Positions 32,298 through 42,673 of a DNA stretch of 64,000 nt are shown here, piece after piece. The notes beneath the pieces are model-generated. The model saw only the letters and a list, made by a program, of their open reading frames with translations. It had not been told where the DNA came from and ran no database searches. Within the stretch, counting starts at the first letter, position 1. Every line of letters begins with the position of its first letter. The position numbers were made by a program, and so were the translations under genes. The stretch covers positions 103,872 to 167,871 of the forward strand of contig JAHEXI010000007.1 of assembly GCA_023252195.1 (NCBI GenBank), read 5' to 3'. The DNA comes from Pseudonocardiales bacterium (GTDB taxonomy: Bacteria > Actinomycetota > Actinomycetes > Mycobacteriales > Pseudonocardiaceae).

Positions 32298-34979
32298 CTA
32301 GTGCGCGGCGTCGTTCCAGCTGTGGCCTTGGCCGATTGAGACTTCTAGGGGCACGTCTAGGCGGTATGCGGCGGCCATCTCGCGTCTTACCAGGGCTTCC
32401 AGGGTGGGGCGCTCGCCCTCGGCTACTTCCAGGACCAGCTCGTCGTGCACTTGCAGCAACATCCGGGACCGCAGGCCCTCAACCCGCAATGCGCGCGCGA
32501 CGTGCAGCATCGCGACCTTGATGATGTCCGCGGCGCTGCCCTGGATCGGCGCGTTGAGCGCCATCCGTTCGGCCATCTCGCGGCGCTGCCGGTTGTCGCT
32601 GACGAGGTCGGGCAGGTAGCGCCGGCGACCCATGATAGTGGCGGTGTAGCCCTCCAGCCGGGCCCTTTCCACAATGGTGCGGAGGTAATCGCGGACCCCG
32701 CCGAACCGGGTGAAGTACTCGTCCATCAGCTCCCGAGCCTCTTCGGTGGAGATCCGCAGCTGCGCGGAGAGCCCGAACGCGGAAAGGCCGTAGGCCAGGC
32801 CGTAGTTCATCGCCTTGATCTTGGCGCGCTGCTCGCCGCTGACCGCGGCGGCGTCCACGGCGAATACCCGCGCGGCGGTGGCGGCGTGAAAATCATGCCC
32901 GGAGGTGAACGCCTCGATCAGCGCGGTGTCCTCGGACAGGTGCGCCATGATCCGCATCTCGATCTGGCTGTAGTCCGCCGTCATCAGTTCCGAATAGCCC
33001 TGGCCGACGACGAAGGCCTGCCGGATCCGGCGCCCGGATTCACTGCGGACGTGAATGTTCTGCAGGTTCGGCTCGGTGGATGACAACCGGCCGGTCGCGG
33101 CGATGGTCTGGAGGTACGTGGTGTGGATGCGTCCGTCATCGGCCACAGATTTCAGTAGCCCATCCACCGTGGTCTTGAGGCGAGTTGCGTCGCGGTGCAC
33201 CAGCAGGTACTGCAGAAACGGATGTTCGGTGGAAGCGTAGAGAGTTTGCAGCGCGTCGGCGTCGGTGGTGTAGCCGGTCTTGATGCGTTTGGTCTTGGGC
33301 ATGCCCAGCTCGTCGAACAACACCACCTGCAGCTGTTTGGGCGAGCCCAGATTGACCTCCTTGCCGAGCACCCCGAAGCAGTCCTGCTCGGCCTGCTTCA
33401 CCTCAGCGGAGAAACAGGCCTCCAGCTTGGCCAGCACATCACCCTCGACGGCGATGCCGGCTGCCTCCAGCTCGGCCAGCACGGCGAGCAGCGGAAGCTC
33501 CAGGTCAGTGAGCAACGACCGACCGGCGATCTGATCGAGCTCGGTGTCCAGCGCCACGGCCAACTCGGCGATCGCGCGGGCCCGCAGGATCTCGTCGGAG
33601 ACCCGGGCAGCGGTGTCTTCGTCCTCGAACAGGCTTGGTTGGGCAACCTCGCCGGGTTCGACCCGTAACTCTTTGCGCAGATATCGCAGTACCAGATCGG
33701 CGAGGTCGAACGACCGCTGGCCGGGTCGGACCAGGTAGGCGGCCAGCGCAGTGTCGCTGGTCAGCCCCGCCAAGGTCACACCGCGTGACCGCAAGGCGTG
33801 CAGCAGCGGCTTGGCGTCATGCGCGGCCTTGGGCACGGCGGGGTCAGCCAGCCACTGCGCCAGCGCCCGCTCGTCATCGGGGGTCAACGCGCGCGGATCG
33901 AGGTAGCCGCCCTCACCGTCGGCAGCGGCCAGGGCGAGGCTTTCCAGATCCCCGGTGCCGCGCGCCCAGCTGCCGCGGAAGGCCAGTCCGGTCCGGTTTC
34001 CGTCCCGGGCATGCGCATCCAGCCAGGTGGCCACCGCACCGGCCGCTATCGTCGCGCCCCGGGCTTGGAAACCCTCCTCAGCTTCCGGCTCTGGTGCACT
34101 CAACGTGGCGAACAGCCGGTCCCGCAGCACCCGGAACTCCAGCTCGTCGAACAGCCGGTGCACCGCGTCGCGGTCCCACGGTTTGAGCACCAGGTCGGCG
34201 GGCTGATCAGGTAGATCGACATTCCGGACCAGCTCGGTGAGCCGGCGGTTGAGCAGCACCGAGGCCAGGTTCTCGCGCAGCGCGTCGCCGGCCTTGCCCT
34301 TGACCTCGTCCACCCGATCGACCAAAGCGTCCAGCGAACCGAACTCCCGCACCCACTTCGCCGCGGTCTTATCTCCCACCCCAGGGATGCCTGGCAGATT
34401 GTCCGAGGGGTCGCCCCGCAGTGCCGCGTAATCCGGGTATTGCGACGGGGTCAAGCCGTAGCGCTCGGCGACCTCGTCAGGCGTGAACCGGGTCAGGTCC
34501 GAAACCCCCTTGCGGGGGTAGAGCACGGTCACCCGGTCACTGACCAACTGCAACGCGTCTCGATCCCCGGTGCAGATCAGTACCTGGAAACCCGCCGCTT
34601 CGGCCCGGGTTACCAGGGTCGCGATGACGTCGTCGGCTTCGTAGTTCTCCTTGGTGAGCACCGGGATCCCCAGGGTGCCCAGCACGTCATGGATCAGCGA
34701 GACTTGGCCGCGGAACTCGTCGGGTGTCGCGCTGCGGTTGGCCTTGTATGGCGCGTAGGCCTCCGCGCGGAAGGTCTTGCGGGAGATGTCGAAAGCTGCG
34801 GCGATGTGACTGGGCTGCTCGTCGCGCAGCAGGTTGATCAACATCGAGGTGAAGCCGTACACCGCGTTGGTCGTCTGCCCCGTTGTGGTGCGGAAATTCT
34901 CGGCGGGCAGCGCGAAGAACGCCCGGTAGGCCAGCGAGTGGCCATCGAGTAGGAGCAGCCGCGGTGGAGTAACCGTCAC
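32298..34979 (-). CDS. polA: DNA polymerase I
   Basis: LLLLDGHSLAYRAFFALP, DYSQIEMRIMAHLSEDTALIEAF, NYGLAYGLSAFGL, VHDELVLEV. Confidence 0.98.
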   Translation of the reverse strand: MTVTPPRLLLLDGHSLAYRAFFALPAENFRTTTGQTTNAVYGFTSMLINLLRDEQPSHIAAAFDISRKTFRAEAYAPYKANRSATPDEFRGQVSLIHDVLGTLGIPVLTKENYEADDVIATLVTRAEAAGFQVLICTGDRDALQLVSDRVTVLYPRKGVSDLTRFTPDEVAERYGLTPSQYPDYAALRGDPSDNLPGIPGVGDKTAAKWVREFGSLDALVDRVDEVKGKAGDALRENLASVLLNRRLTELVRNVDLPDQPADLVLKPWDRDAVHRLFDELEFRVLRDRLFATLSAPEPEAEEGFQARGATIAAGAVATWLDAHARDGNRTGLAFRGSWARGTGDLESLALAAADGEGGYLDPRALTPDDERALAQWLADPAVPKAAHDAKPLLHALRSRGVTLAGLTSDTALAAYLVRPGQRSFDLADLVLRYLRKELRVEPGEVAQPSLFEDEDTAARVSDEILRARAIAELAVALDTELDQIAGRSLLTDLELPLLAVLAELEAAGIAVEGDVLAKLEACFSAEVKQAEQDCFGVLGKEVNLGSPKQLQVVLFDELGMPKTKRIKTGYTTDADALQTLYASTEHPFLQYLLVHRDATRLKTTVDGLLKSVADDGRIHTTYLQTIAATGRLSSTEPNLQNIHVRSESGRRIRQAFVVGQGYSELMTADYSQIEMRIMAHLSEDTALIEAFTSGHDFHAATAARVFAVDAAAVSGEQRAKIKAMNYGLAYGLSAFGLSAQLRISTEEARELMDEYFTRFGGVRDYLRTIVERARLEGYTATIMGRRRYLPDLVSDNRQRREMAERMALNAPIQGSAADIIKVAMLHVARALRVEGLRSRMLLQVHDELVLEVAEGERPTLEALVRREMAAAYRLDVPLEVSIGQGHSWNDAAH

Positions 34980-35233
34980 GGCCCGCGAGTCTAGGCCGGA
35001 GCACCGACAGCCGACTGCGCCAGCACCTAGAGTGGCGAGATCCCTGGCCTAGGAGGTTCTGCGTGACAACGTCCGGCGTCCCGTTCGAGGTCACCCGGCT
35101 GCGCGCGTCAGACTCGTTGGCAGGCCTGCTGGCTAGGACGCGCTGCCGATAGCTCACTATGGGCACTTGCTCGGCTGGCGGTGGCTGCACCGGCCGCGGG
35201 CCGATGTCTATCCCGTGGAGGAGGAGCGCCGCC

Positions 35234-36622
35234 GTGCGACCAGTAGGGCCTGTCCGGTCGCCGGACGGGGCACGGCCGGACAATTCCGGCTTCACCCGGC
35301 CGGTTGCCGGCCTGCTGCGCGCGGTGCTCGGCGCACTGATCGCGATCGCCGCCCTGACCGGGCTGGCCGCTCCGGCACTGGCCACGCAGCAACCACCGCA
35401 CGGCACATCATCGCAGCCAGCCCCACCCGAGCAGCCGGGTCTGCCGGTCAGCGGCACCCTGCGCAACGTCGACGGCACGCTGCTGTCCGGCGTCCGGGTG
35501 CAGGCCCTCGACGCCAGCGGACAGCAGGTCGCCTCGACTACGTCGAACACCGGTGGTCGCTGGGAACTGACCGTACCCACCCCGGGCCAATACACCTTCC
35601 GGATCGATCGACAATCCCTGCCGCCGGGCGTTACCGTGCTGCAGGGCGAGGTGGTCCGCGATGTGGCGCCAGGAACGTTGTCGCTGGTGGTGTTCCGATT
35701 CGGCGCGCAGCGTGCCGGGCTGCAGACATCGGCGAGCGCGACGGCCCTGCGGGTACTGGTCGACGGCATCCGGTTCGGCCTGGTCATCGGCATCACCGGG
35801 GTTGGCCTGTCACTGATCTTCGGGACGACCGGGCTGACCAACTTCGCGCACGGCGAGCTGGTCACGATCGGAGCCGTGCTGGCCTGGACGCTGAACGTCA
35901 CTTTCGGGCTGCAGCTGATCTGGGCCACCTTGCTGGCCATCGTGGCCGGTGCCGCTCTCGGCGCGGCCACTGACCTCGCTATCTGGCGGCCGATGCGGCG
36001 GCGCCGGGCCGGCCTCATCGCCCAGCTGGTGATCTCCATCGGGCTGGCGCTGGCGCTGCGTTATCTGGTGCTGATCTACTTCGGCGGCCGGTCGGAGTCG
36101 TTCGCCGATTACACCAATCAGGTGGAACGCAACTACGGGTTCATCAGCATCACCGACAAGGATCTCGCCACGATCGTGATCAGCCTGGCCGTGCTGGTCG
36201 GGGTCGCACTGCTGCTGCAACGGACGAGGATCGGCAAGGCCATGCGGGCGGTGGCCGATAACCGGGATCTGGCCGCTTCGTCGGGCATCAACGTCGAACG
36301 GGTCGTGCTGTTCGTGTGGATCCTGGCCGGCGCACTGGCGGCGTTGGGCGGCGTGCTGTTCGGGCTGTCCGAGTTGGGCGGCACGGTGCAGTACGAGATG
36401 GGCTTCAACCTCCTGCTGCTGATGTTCGCCGGGGTGATCCTGGGTGGGCTGGGCACCGCCTACGGCGCGCTGTTGGGCTGCCTCGTCGTGGGAGTGCTGG
36501 TGCAGGTATCCGCACAAGTCATCCCGGTCGACCTGAAGTACCTGGGTGGGCTCGCTGTCCTCATCGTCATCCTGGTGATCAGGCCGCAGGGTTTGCTCGG
36601 CAGCCGGGCGCGGATCGGGTGA
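35234..36622 (+). CDS. livH: Branched-chain amino-acid ABC transporter permease (LivH-like) with N-terminal carboxypeptidase-regulatory-like beta domain
   Basis: Signal/TM segment then PVSGTLRNVDGTLLSGVRVQALDASGQQVASTTSNTGGRWELTVPTPGQYTFRID, then LivH-like permease GLSLIFGTTGLTNFAHGELVTIGA; start not certain. Confidence 0.85.
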   Translation: MRPVGPVRSPDGARPDNSGFTRPVAGLLRAVLGALIAIAALTGLAAPALATQQPPHGTSSQPAPPEQPGLPVSGTLRNVDGTLLSGVRVQALDASGQQVASTTSNTGGRWELTVPTPGQYTFRIDRQSLPPGVTVLQGEVVRDVAPGTLSLVVFRFGAQRAGLQTSASATALRVLVDGIRFGLVIGITGVGLSLIFGTTGLTNFAHGELVTIGAVLAWTLNVTFGLQLIWATLLAIVAGAALGAATDLAIWRPMRRRRAGLIAQLVISIGLALALRYLVLIYFGGRSESFADYTNQVERNYGFISITDKDLATIVISLAVLVGVALLLQRTRIGKAMRAVADNRDLAASSGINVERVVLFVWILAGALAALGGVLFGLSELGGTVQYEMGFNLLLLMFAGVILGGLGTAYGALLGCLVVGVLVQVSAQVIPVDLKYLGGLAVLIVILVIRPQGLLGSRARIG

Positions 36623-36626
36623 GCAG

Positions 36627-37625
36627 ATGATCGACATCGCGAGTCTGCTCGCCAACGGCATCGCAGCGTTGGTCGGCCCGTCGGCGATCTTTTTCGCCTT
36701 GCTCGCGATCGGCCTGAACGTTCACTTCGGTTACGGCGGTCTGCTCAATTTCGGTCAGATCGGCTTTGCGTTGGTCGGCGGGTACGGAATGGGCATCGCG
36801 GTGCTGTATTTCGGCCTGCCGCTGTGGTCGGGAGTGCTGGTGGGGATCGTCGCGGGGGTAGTCCTCGCGCTGTTGCTCGGGATCCCGACGCTGCGGCTGC
36901 GTGCGGACTATCTGGCGATCGTCACGATCGCGGCTGCAGAGATCCTGCGGCTGATCACCCGGTCGACGTCGATGACGGATTTCTCCGGTGGGACCCAGGG
37001 TCTCACCGGCTACGGCGGCAGCTTCCGCCAGCTCAGCCCTTTCGACAACGGTCGTTTCTATGATTTTTACGGGGTACGTTTCCTCGGCCAGGATCTGTGG
37101 GCGATCTGTGTGGGCTGGACTGTGGTGGGTCTGTCGCTGATCCTGGTGTTCCTCCTGGTACGCAGCCCGTGGGGCCGGGTGCTCAAGGCGATCCGGGAGG
37201 ACGAGGATGCAGTCCGCGCATTGGGCAAGAACGTCTTCGTCTACAAGATGCAGGCGTTGGTTTTGGGTGGGGTCTTCGGTGCGGTAGGTGGGATCGTCTT
37301 TGCACTGACCACGCAGTCGCTCACGCCGGACTTCTACTCGCCGCCGCAGACCTTTTTCGCCTATGCGGCCCTCATCATCGGCGGCGCCGGTCGCGTGTTC
37401 GGTCCGGTCATCGGCTCGATGATCTTCTGGTTTGTGCTCTCGATCACCGATAATTTTCTGCGCCAGGCCACCGCGGGTAGTAACCCCTTGATCTCCTTCA
37501 TCGATAATCAAGATGTCGGCGCTATCCGGTTCGTTCTGGTGGGGGTGGCTCTGGCGGTGCTGATGGCCTTCCGACCGCAGGGCATCTTCGGCAAGCGGAG
37601 TGAGGTGCTGCTCGATGCGCGTTGA
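36627..37625 (+). CDS. livM: Branched-chain amino-acid ABC transporter permease (LivM-like)
   Basis: ALLAIGLNVHFGYGGLLNFGQIGFALVGGYGMGIAV; RADYLAIVTIAAAEILRL. Confidence 0.92.
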   Translation: MIDIASLLANGIAALVGPSAIFFALLAIGLNVHFGYGGLLNFGQIGFALVGGYGMGIAVLYFGLPLWSGVLVGIVAGVVLALLLGIPTLRLRADYLAIVTIAAAEILRLITRSTSMTDFSGGTQGLTGYGGSFRQLSPFDNGRFYDFYGVRFLGQDLWAICVGWTVVGLSLILVFLLVRSPWGRVLKAIREDEDAVRALGKNVFVYKMQALVLGGVFGAVGGIVFALTTQSLTPDFYSPPQTFFAYAALIIGGAGRVFGPVIGSMIFWFVLSITDNFLRQATAGSNPLISFIDNQDVGAIRFVLVGVALAVLMAFRPQGIFGKRSEVLLDAR

Positions 37626-38541
37626 GGTGTCAGCCGAAGTGCCCGCGCAACCGGGTGCCCGCAAGCCCGACCCGGTGCTTGTGATCGATTCGATCACTCG
37701 CTCATTCGGCGGCGTACGGGCCGTCGACGTGGCTCACCTCGAGTTCCAACGGGGCTGGATCACCGGGCTGATCGGTCCGAATGGCGCGGGCAAGACCACC
37801 TTGTTCAACCTGCTCACCGGGTTCGACCGGCCCGACACCGGTCGCTGGACCTTCGACGGGATTCCACTGTCCCGGCTCGCCCCGCACCAGGTGGCCCGCC
37901 GAGGGTTGGTCCGCACGTTCCAGCTCACCAAGGCGCTCGCCAAGCTCACAGTGCTGGACAACATGCGGCTGGCCGCCCCGCAGCAGACCGGGGAGCGGTT
38001 CTTCGGCGCTCTGCTCGGCACCTGGGGACGGCAGGAGCAGGCCAACACCGGCAAGGCGATGGAGCTGCTCACCCGGTTCCAACTGGACGCCAAAGCCCAC
38101 GATCTCGCCGGCTGCCTGTCCGGTGGCCAGCGCAAGCTCCTGGAGATGGCCAGGGCTCTGATGATGGATCCGGCCGTCGTGATGCTCGACGAGCCGATGG
38201 CCGGGGTGAACCCCGCGCTCACCGAGAGTCTCCTGCAACACGTCAAGTCGCTGCGCGATGACGGCATGACCGTGGTGTTCGTGGAGCACGACATGGACGT
38301 CATCCGGGACATCAGTGACTGGGTGGTGGTGATGGCACAGGGCCGGGTGATCGCCGAGGGTCGGTCCGAGGCGTTGTCGGCCAACAGGGCGGTGGTCGAC
38401 GCTTACCTGGGCTCGCACCACGATCAGGTACTGGAGTTCGACGCCGACGGCAACCCGGTGGGCCAGACGGCGATGCTCGTCGCCGAGATCGAAAGCGAGC
38501 TCGAGGCGGCCATCGAACGCGGTCAGGATCTGTCGGCGTGA
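37615..38541 (+). CDS. livG: ABC transporter ATP-binding protein (LivG-like)
   Basis: GLIGPNGAGKTTLFNLLTGFDRPDTG, LSGGQRKLLEMARALMMDPAVVMLDEPMAGVNP. Confidence 0.94.
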   Translation: MRVEVSAEVPAQPGARKPDPVLVIDSITRSFGGVRAVDVAHLEFQRGWITGLIGPNGAGKTTLFNLLTGFDRPDTGRWTFDGIPLSRLAPHQVARRGLVRTFQLTKALAKLTVLDNMRLAAPQQTGERFFGALLGTWGRQEQANTGKAMELLTRFQLDAKAHDLAGCLSGGQRKLLEMARALMMDPAVVMLDEPMAGVNPALTESLLQHVKSLRDDGMTVVFVEHDMDVIRDISDWVVVMAQGRVIAEGRSEALSANRAVVDAYLGSHHDQVLEFDADGNPVGQTAMLVAEIESELEAAIERGQDLSA

Positions 38542-39374
38542 CCGCCTCGACCGATGACTCGATCGGTGTTGGGCTGTCGCCCGCCGAGCTGGCCGCGACG
38601 CCGCAGCGACACCGCGAGCTGGCCCGAGGCGCGCTGTTGCGGACCGACGACCTGGTGGTCGGCTACCTGCCGGGGGTGAACATCTTGCAGGGGTGCAATT
38701 TCTACCTCTGCGAGGGCGAGATCGTCGGCATCATCGGGCCCAACGGTGCCGGCAAGTCAACACTGCTCAAGGCGATGTTCGGGCTGATCCCAGTGCGCGA
38801 CGGCGTGGTCACGCTGCGCGACACCGACATCACCGCCGCCAAAGCGCACACGCTGGTCACCAAGGGTGTCGGCTACGTGCCGCAGAACAACAACGTGTTC
38901 GCCTCGCTGACCATCGAGGAGAACATGCAGATGGGGGTCTACCTGCGGCCGCGTACCTTCACCACGAGATTCGACGCGGTGTGCTCGCTGTTCCCGCTGC
39001 TCGGTGAGCGACGCAAAACCAAGGCTGCCGCGCTGTCCGGTGGCGAGCGGCAGATGGTCGCGATGGGCCGAGCGCTGATGATGGAACCAGCGGTCTTACT
39101 GCTCGACGAGCCCTCTGCCGGACTGTCGCCGATGTTCGCCGACGAAGTGTTCGTACGCTGCAAGAAGATCAATGCAGCTGGCGTGTCCATCGTGATGGTG
39201 GAGCAGAACGCCCGGCGCTGCCTGCAGGTCTGCGACCGAGGTTACGTGCTGGACCAGGGCCGCAACGCCTATACCAACACCGGCTCAGCCCTGATGAAGG
39301 ACCCCCAAGTGATCGAACTCTACCTAGGCACCCTAGCCGGATCCCGCGCCGTCATACCGCATTCAGCGGGCTGA
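38538..39374 (+). CDS. livF: ABC transporter ATP-binding protein (LivF-like)
   Basis: GIIGPNGAGKSTLLKAMFGL, LSGGERQMVAMGRALMMEPAVLLLDEPSAGLSP. Confidence 0.94.
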   Translation: MTASTDDSIGVGLSPAELAATPQRHRELARGALLRTDDLVVGYLPGVNILQGCNFYLCEGEIVGIIGPNGAGKSTLLKAMFGLIPVRDGVVTLRDTDITAAKAHTLVTKGVGYVPQNNNVFASLTIEENMQMGVYLRPRTFTTRFDAVCSLFPLLGERRKTKAAALSGGERQMVAMGRALMMEPAVLLLDEPSAGLSPMFADEVFVRCKKINAAGVSIVMVEQNARRCLQVCDRGYVLDQGRNAYTNTGSALMKDPQVIELYLGTLAGSRAVIPHSAG

Positions 39375-39412
39375 GCGGGGTCATTCGATACTCCGAAACC
39401 CCGCTGAATGCG
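39358..39412. repeat. Palindromic repeat family B, copy 2
   Basis: CGCATTCAGCGGG (39358-39370) / CCCGCTGAATGCG (39400-39412); left arm encodes the livF C-terminus. Confidence 0.92.
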
Positions 39413-39425
39413 TTGTTATCGCTCG

Positions 39426-40748
39426 TCAGCGGCCCACTACGCGGTACTGGATGGCGGCTTCGTCGATCTTGTTCTGGGCGTTGAATTTCAATATTCCGTA
39501 GGAACCCACCGCGCGCTCACCGGCAGCATTGAAGTCCAGGGTGCCGGTGACACCGTCGTAGTCGGGGTTACCGCCACTGTCGATGATGTCCCGGCACTGC
39601 CGGAAGGTGGTGCATTTCTCACCGTCTTTGGTGATCCCGTTGATCTCCGAGGCGATGTCCACCCCCTTGGTCGACTTCGCCCGTTCGGCGGCCAGCGCGA
39701 CGATGACGACGGCGTCGTAGGCCTCACCGGCGTAGTTGGTATCGACCACTCTGGGATCCTCGGCCCGCAGCCGCTGCTCGAAGCCAGGCGACAGCTTGCT
39801 CAACGGGGCGGTGCCCTTCATGCCGTTGAGCAGGCCGGGCGGCAGGCCCATGCCCAGCGCGTTGCCCATGTTGCCGTCGGTCCCATAAACCAATTTCTGC
39901 CCCGGCCCGATGCGTACCTCGCTCATCCGGGTCAAGATCTTCTTCGATTCGTCAAAGCCGATCACCGCGATCGCGTCCGGGTTGAACTGCCGGACGTCGT
40001 CGATCTCGGTGTTGTACGACGTCGCGTTGGGATCATAGATGATCTTCTGAATCTGGTTCTGCGGAATGCCGGCAGCACGCAGGTTCTGCACCGTGTTGTC
40101 GGCCAGGCCGCTGCCGTAGGGGTCGTTGCGAGCCAAGATGGAGATCCGTTGCGCACCGTCGGTGGCCATCAGCGCCGCCAAGGCCTGGGCCTGCAGCCGG
40201 TCCGGCGGGGCGGTCCGGAAGTACAGGCCCTTGTCCGGCCAGCAGGTGAATTCGTCGGAAGTGTTGGCCGGCGAAAACTCGACCACGCCCGCACCGGTGA
40301 TCTTGTCGATGACCAGTTTGGTGACTCCCGAGGCGGCCGCACCGATGATCACTTGCGCGCCTTGGCCGAGTTCCCGGTCAACGGTCTGGTTGGCCGTGTC
40401 CGTCTTGTCGTCACCGGAGTCGCCCCGGATGTTGACGACCGGGTTGCCCAGCACCCCACCGGCCGCGTTGATCTCCTTGACCGCCATGTCGACGGCCGCG
40501 AACTCGGGGGGGCCCAGGAAGCTCAGGCTGCCGGTCTCCGGCAGCAAAGCGCCGATCTTCAACGGCGCGGTGCTCGGCTGTCCGCTGGCTTTGGCCTGCA
40601 CAGCGTCACGGGGATCACACTGCTTCGCGGGCGGACCAACGGTGGCTGGTCCCTGGGCCGTTGTGGTGTTGCCACCGCCGCAGCCGGCTATCACGACCGA
40701 CAGGGCCCCGAGAAGCGCCGCCGCGCGGACAACGGTGCGGTATGCCAT
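39426..40748 (-). CDS. Branched-chain amino-acid ABC transporter substrate-binding lipoprotein
   Basis: Lipobox ALLGALSVVIAGCGGGN; LKIGALLPETGSLSFLGPPEFAAVDMAVKEINAAGGVLG. Confidence 0.92.
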   Translation of the reverse strand: MAYRTVVRAAALLGALSVVIAGCGGGNTTTAQGPATVGPPAKQCDPRDAVQAKASGQPSTAPLKIGALLPETGSLSFLGPPEFAAVDMAVKEINAAGGVLGNPVVNIRGDSGDDKTDTANQTVDRELGQGAQVIIGAAASGVTKLVIDKITGAGVVEFSPANTSDEFTCWPDKGLYFRTAPPDRLQAQALAALMATDGAQRISILARNDPYGSGLADNTVQNLRAAGIPQNQIQKIIYDPNATSYNTEIDDVRQFNPDAIAVIGFDESKKILTRMSEVRIGPGQKLVYGTDGNMGNALGMGLPPGLLNGMKGTAPLSKLSPGFEQRLRAEDPRVVDTNYAGEAYDAVVIVALAAERAKSTKGVDIASEINGITKDGEKCTTFRQCRDIIDSGGNPDYDGVTGTLDFNAAGERAVGSYGILKFNAQNKIDEAAIQYRVVGR

Positions 40749-40962
40749 GCCATGTCTCCTCACCAACAGTCGCCTGCGAGGGGTAGCCGTGGTCGGCGTC
40801 TCGCGATGCGATCGTCAGACCGTAGTGCCGCCGGTGCAAGGAGGGCACGGCCGGTCGGTTGTCGTGACGAAGATGTGATCCGTACCCACGACCGTGGCGC
40901 TGCGAGCGTTCGGCCCTGTTGCGCTGCTAGCATCCTGGTGCTCGACGCTGAGCGATGTGCTG

Positions 40963-41045
40963 GCCGGGGTGGCGGAATGGCATACGCGGACGCCTCAAAA
41001 GCGTCTGTCCCTAGGGGCATGCGGGTTCGAATCCCGCTCCCGGCA
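40963..41045 (+). tRNA. tRNA-Leu(CAA)
   Basis: Acceptor GCCGGGG/TCCCGGC, anticodon stem GACGC-CTCAAAA-GCGTC, long variable arm, T-arm GCGGGTTCGAATCCCGC. Confidence 0.95.
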
Positions 41046-41212
41046 CAACAAGGATGACGCAGGCCTGGACACCGAGCCGCGTCACTGTTCCGCTATGGCC
41101 TCGCGGAGCCGCTCAACGAGTCCACCGGCTCGCTGACGGTCGCGACGGTGGTGGTCTCGATCCCGCCGCTACACCTTTCCCGACGTGCCCGGCCGTGGAA
41201 CGTAGCCGCAGC

Positions 41213-42412
41213 TTATCGGTTGGGGTTGAAGAAAGACGTACGCCCGCGGGCCACCGTCATCTGTAGCTTACGCAACGCATTCAACTCCGCTACCGGATCA
41301 CCATCGACGACGATCAGGTCTGCGTCATACCCTATCGCGAGGCGCCCGGTCCGCCCGGACAGCCCTAGTGCGTTGGCGGCACCGGTGGTGGCCATCTCCA
41401 GGATCTGTGACCGATTGAATCCCACGTACTCATACAGTTCGAGGGCGCTGACGAAATCGTTGAACGCCGAGCCCGGTAACCCAGCGTCGGTCCCGATGAT
41501 CAGCCGGATGCCTTGGTCCCTCATCCACCGTAGGCGGTTGAACATCGTCTCCGCCCGTTCGGGTCCGAGCCGTTCTGCGAATGCCCGCCACCCTGGACCT
41601 AATCCGATGCACACGAAGATACCGCGAGCGACGATTTGGGTGGCAATGTCTTCCCGAGGATCAGAGCGGAACCCTTCGGTGAGCCACGTGCAATGCTCGA
41701 TGGTGTCCACGCCGGCGGCCACTGCGGTGGCGATGGCGTCAGTGCCATGGGCATGAGCGGCTACCGGTAACCCGAGTCGGTGCGCCTCGTCGACTGCGGC
41801 ACACAGCTCAGCCGCACTGAACTGGGATTCCCACATCGCGGGCCCGGTCGGAGTGAACTGCCCACCACTGGCCATCACTTTAATCAAATCAGCGCCGCGG
41901 CTGGCGTTGCGGCGAACCATCGCCCGAATCTCATTCTCACCGTCGACCTCACCTCCCAGGAAATGACAATGACCGCCAGGGATGGTTAGTGGGATGGTGG
42001 CGGCGAGAATCCGTGGACCGTGCTGACGTCCTGCGTTAATCTCGTCGCGGAGTCGAGCGGCGAGGCCGCCGACGTCACCAAGGTCGCGGGTCGTGGTCAC
42101 CCCCGCTTGGAGAAGGTACCTAGCCCGGGTCGCCATGCCGGTGAGCAAGCTATCGTCGTCACTGCTCGCCAAGGTCGTGATCGGATCGGGGCCGGCGTCA
42201 AACGCCAGATGTACGTGAGCGTTGATCAACCCGGGTAATGCGGTCGAGGAGAGGTAATTCAGCCGGGCGGCATCCGGTGAGGCGAGAGCGGCCACGTCCG
42301 AGCGAGGGCCGATCGCGGTGATGATCTTGTCGCGAATGAGGATGGCGCAATCGAGGATGGGGTCATCTTTGGGACTAGATAACACTCGACCAACGGAGAG
42401 CAGTAAGTCCAT
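41213..42412 (-). CDS. Amidohydrolase-family protein
   Basis: LPGLINAHVHLAFD, AGVTTTRDLGDVGG, VAAHAHGTDAIATAVAAGVDTIEHC, IIGTDAGLPG; start 42412. Confidence 0.92.
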   Translation of the reverse strand: MDLLLSVGRVLSSPKDDPILDCAILIRDKIITAIGPRSDVAALASPDAARLNYLSSTALPGLINAHVHLAFDAGPDPITTLASSDDDSLLTGMATRARYLLQAGVTTTRDLGDVGGLAARLRDEINAGRQHGPRILAATIPLTIPGGHCHFLGGEVDGENEIRAMVRRNASRGADLIKVMASGGQFTPTGPAMWESQFSAAELCAAVDEAHRLGLPVAAHAHGTDAIATAVAAGVDTIEHCTWLTEGFRSDPREDIATQIVARGIFVCIGLGPGWRAFAERLGPERAETMFNRLRWMRDQGIRLIIGTDAGLPGSAFNDFVSALELYEYVGFNRSQILEMATTGAANALGLSGRTGRLAIGYDADLIVVDGDPVAELNALRKLQMTVARGRTSFFNPNR

Positions 42413-42673
42413 GCAGCGGCTCCAGGTGCAAGATCGACGACTCAGCGACAAACCCGATCGTCTCACACGGCGGCCTGCGCCTCGTCGACCTCGCGGGAAC
42501 GTCCGGACCGAGATCGTCGGTAAACACCCGAACCGACTCTGGTCATAAAGCGGTGAAACGGTCACGTCTTCTATCAGCAGGAAACAACGGTTTCGTGGTG
42601 AATGCTGTACGAACCGCGCCGGGGACACCACCTCCCGAGCGTCCAGCTACAGTTGCCATGTGGGGTTCGTGCC

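Noticed and set aside
34687-36039. 450-aa minus ORF across the polA start and livH
   Set aside because: Overlaps both real genes out of frame; low-complexity composition.
39408-41057. 549-aa plus ORF opposite the ABC binding protein and through the tRNA
   Set aside because: Covers the tRNA-Leu and is antisense to a clear lipoprotein gene.
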